This document shows, one piece after another, positions 63,838 to 64,000 of a stretch of DNA of 64,000 nt. Position 1 is the first letter of the stretch. Every line of letters starts with the position of its first letter. The notes beneath the pieces are model-generated. The model saw only the letters and a list, made by a program, of their open reading frames with translations. It did no database searches and was not told the DNA's origin. The stretch covers positions 186,001-250,000 of the forward strand of contig NZ_ARXS01000002.1 in assembly GCF_025532145.1 (NCBI RefSeq), in the 5' to 3' direction. The position numbers and the translations under genes are program-made. This stretch comes from Alloalcanivorax balearicus MACL04 (GTDB taxonomy: Bacteria; Pseudomonadota; Gammaproteobacteria; Pseudomonadales; Alcanivoracaceae).

Positions 63838-64000
63838 CTAACCGATCAGGGAGCCCTTGAGTGTCCGTTTCAAATCCAGGCGGATGTTCTCCGCCTCTTC
63901 CAGAGTGGCGTCCATGTCCTCGTGGGTGGGGTAACGCATGAAAATCTGGCCGTCGGGACTGACCAGATAAATATCCCCCACCGGTGAAGACTGACTCTCG
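63838..64000 (-). CDS. Cytochrome-oxidase-assembly membrane protein, C-terminal part
   Basis: Only the last 53 residues are inside the window. They read SPVGDIYLVSPDGQIFMRYP and end in DLKRTLKGSLIG. This matches the C-terminus of the thioredoxin-like/SCO-like proteins that lie directly upstream of ctaA in Pseudomonas and relatives (LVDPLGNLMM type). The N-terminal part is beyond the right edge. The stop is 95 bp upstream of the ctaA start. Confidence 0.7.
   Translation of the reverse strand, partial: ESQSSPVGDIYLVSPDGQIFMRYPTHEDMDATLEEAENIRLDLKRTLKGSLIG

Overview
The window is GC-rich, densely packed chromosomal DNA from a Gram-negative gammaproteobacterium. Gene order, gene content (SQR, TorF porin, OmpW, heme A synthase with CyoE) and protein style suggest the Alcanivorax/Alloalcanivorax group. 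That placement is inferred from synteny and was not tested by a database search. There is no rRNA, tRNA, CRISPR array, prophage or complete insertion sequence that I can support. Both ends cut genes: a glutathione S-transferase N-terminus on the left and a cytochrome-oxidase-assembly protein C-terminus on the right.

Layout. (1) 1-2.9 kb: GST fragment, dacB, a REP-bearing gap and a DUF6164 protein. (2) 2.9-22 kb, minus strand: the housekeeping/envelope block leuS-lptE-holA-[fic, LCM-type methyltransferase]-proA-nadD-rsfS-rlmH-mrdA-rodA-mltB-rlpA-dacA-dat-ybeD-lipB-lipA. It couples cell elongation and peptidoglycan remodelling with lipoate, NAD and ribosome functions. (3) 22-28.7 kb: ydcF (+), then a minus-strand sulfur operon of persulfide-dioxygenase-like MBL protein, rhodanese-like/type II SQR fusion, SulP transporter and DASS transporter. 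(4) 29-39 kb: the conserved miaB-ybeZ-ybeY-corC-lnt series. It is split by a complete sulfate ABC importer (sbp-cysT-cysW-cysA) and by a lone cyanate hydratase (cynS) on the other strand. (5) 39-45 kb: Sco and PCuAC copper-delivery genes with a nuclease-like protein, a TorF porin, a lipoprotein, an M14 peptidase, a C92 amidase-like protein and an ICMT-like methyltransferase. (6) 45.9-52.6 kb: PIN-PhoH ATPase, an unknown protein, OmpW, GlpE, RhlB-like helicase, DUF938 and an SDR. (7) 53-57 kb: sialidase-like BNR protein, a coupled membrane protein, a sodium:solute symporter and a membrane-anchored cold-shock-domain protein. (8) 57.5-64 kb: DUF482 protein, a small unknown, M48 protease with LemA, then cyoE-ctaA and the start of the cytochrome-oxidase assembly cluster.

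The most unusual things I see are: a roughly 30-bp repeat-derived hairpin whose 13-nt loop carries the nadD Shine-Dalgarno and start codon; six TGTGA motifs at strict 12-13 bp spacing upstream of the PIN-PhoH gene; a 9-mer (TTGGTTATA) shared by the promoter regions of the sulfate-import and sulfide-oxidation operons; matching direct repeats bracketing a strong fic promoter; a -24/-12 type element upstream of cynS; a LeuRS without the leucine-specific insertion; and a cold-shock domain fused to a four-helix membrane anchor. Several interspersed repeat families (REP-like hairpins and a GCGTGTTGCGTG family) occupy the gaps between genes.
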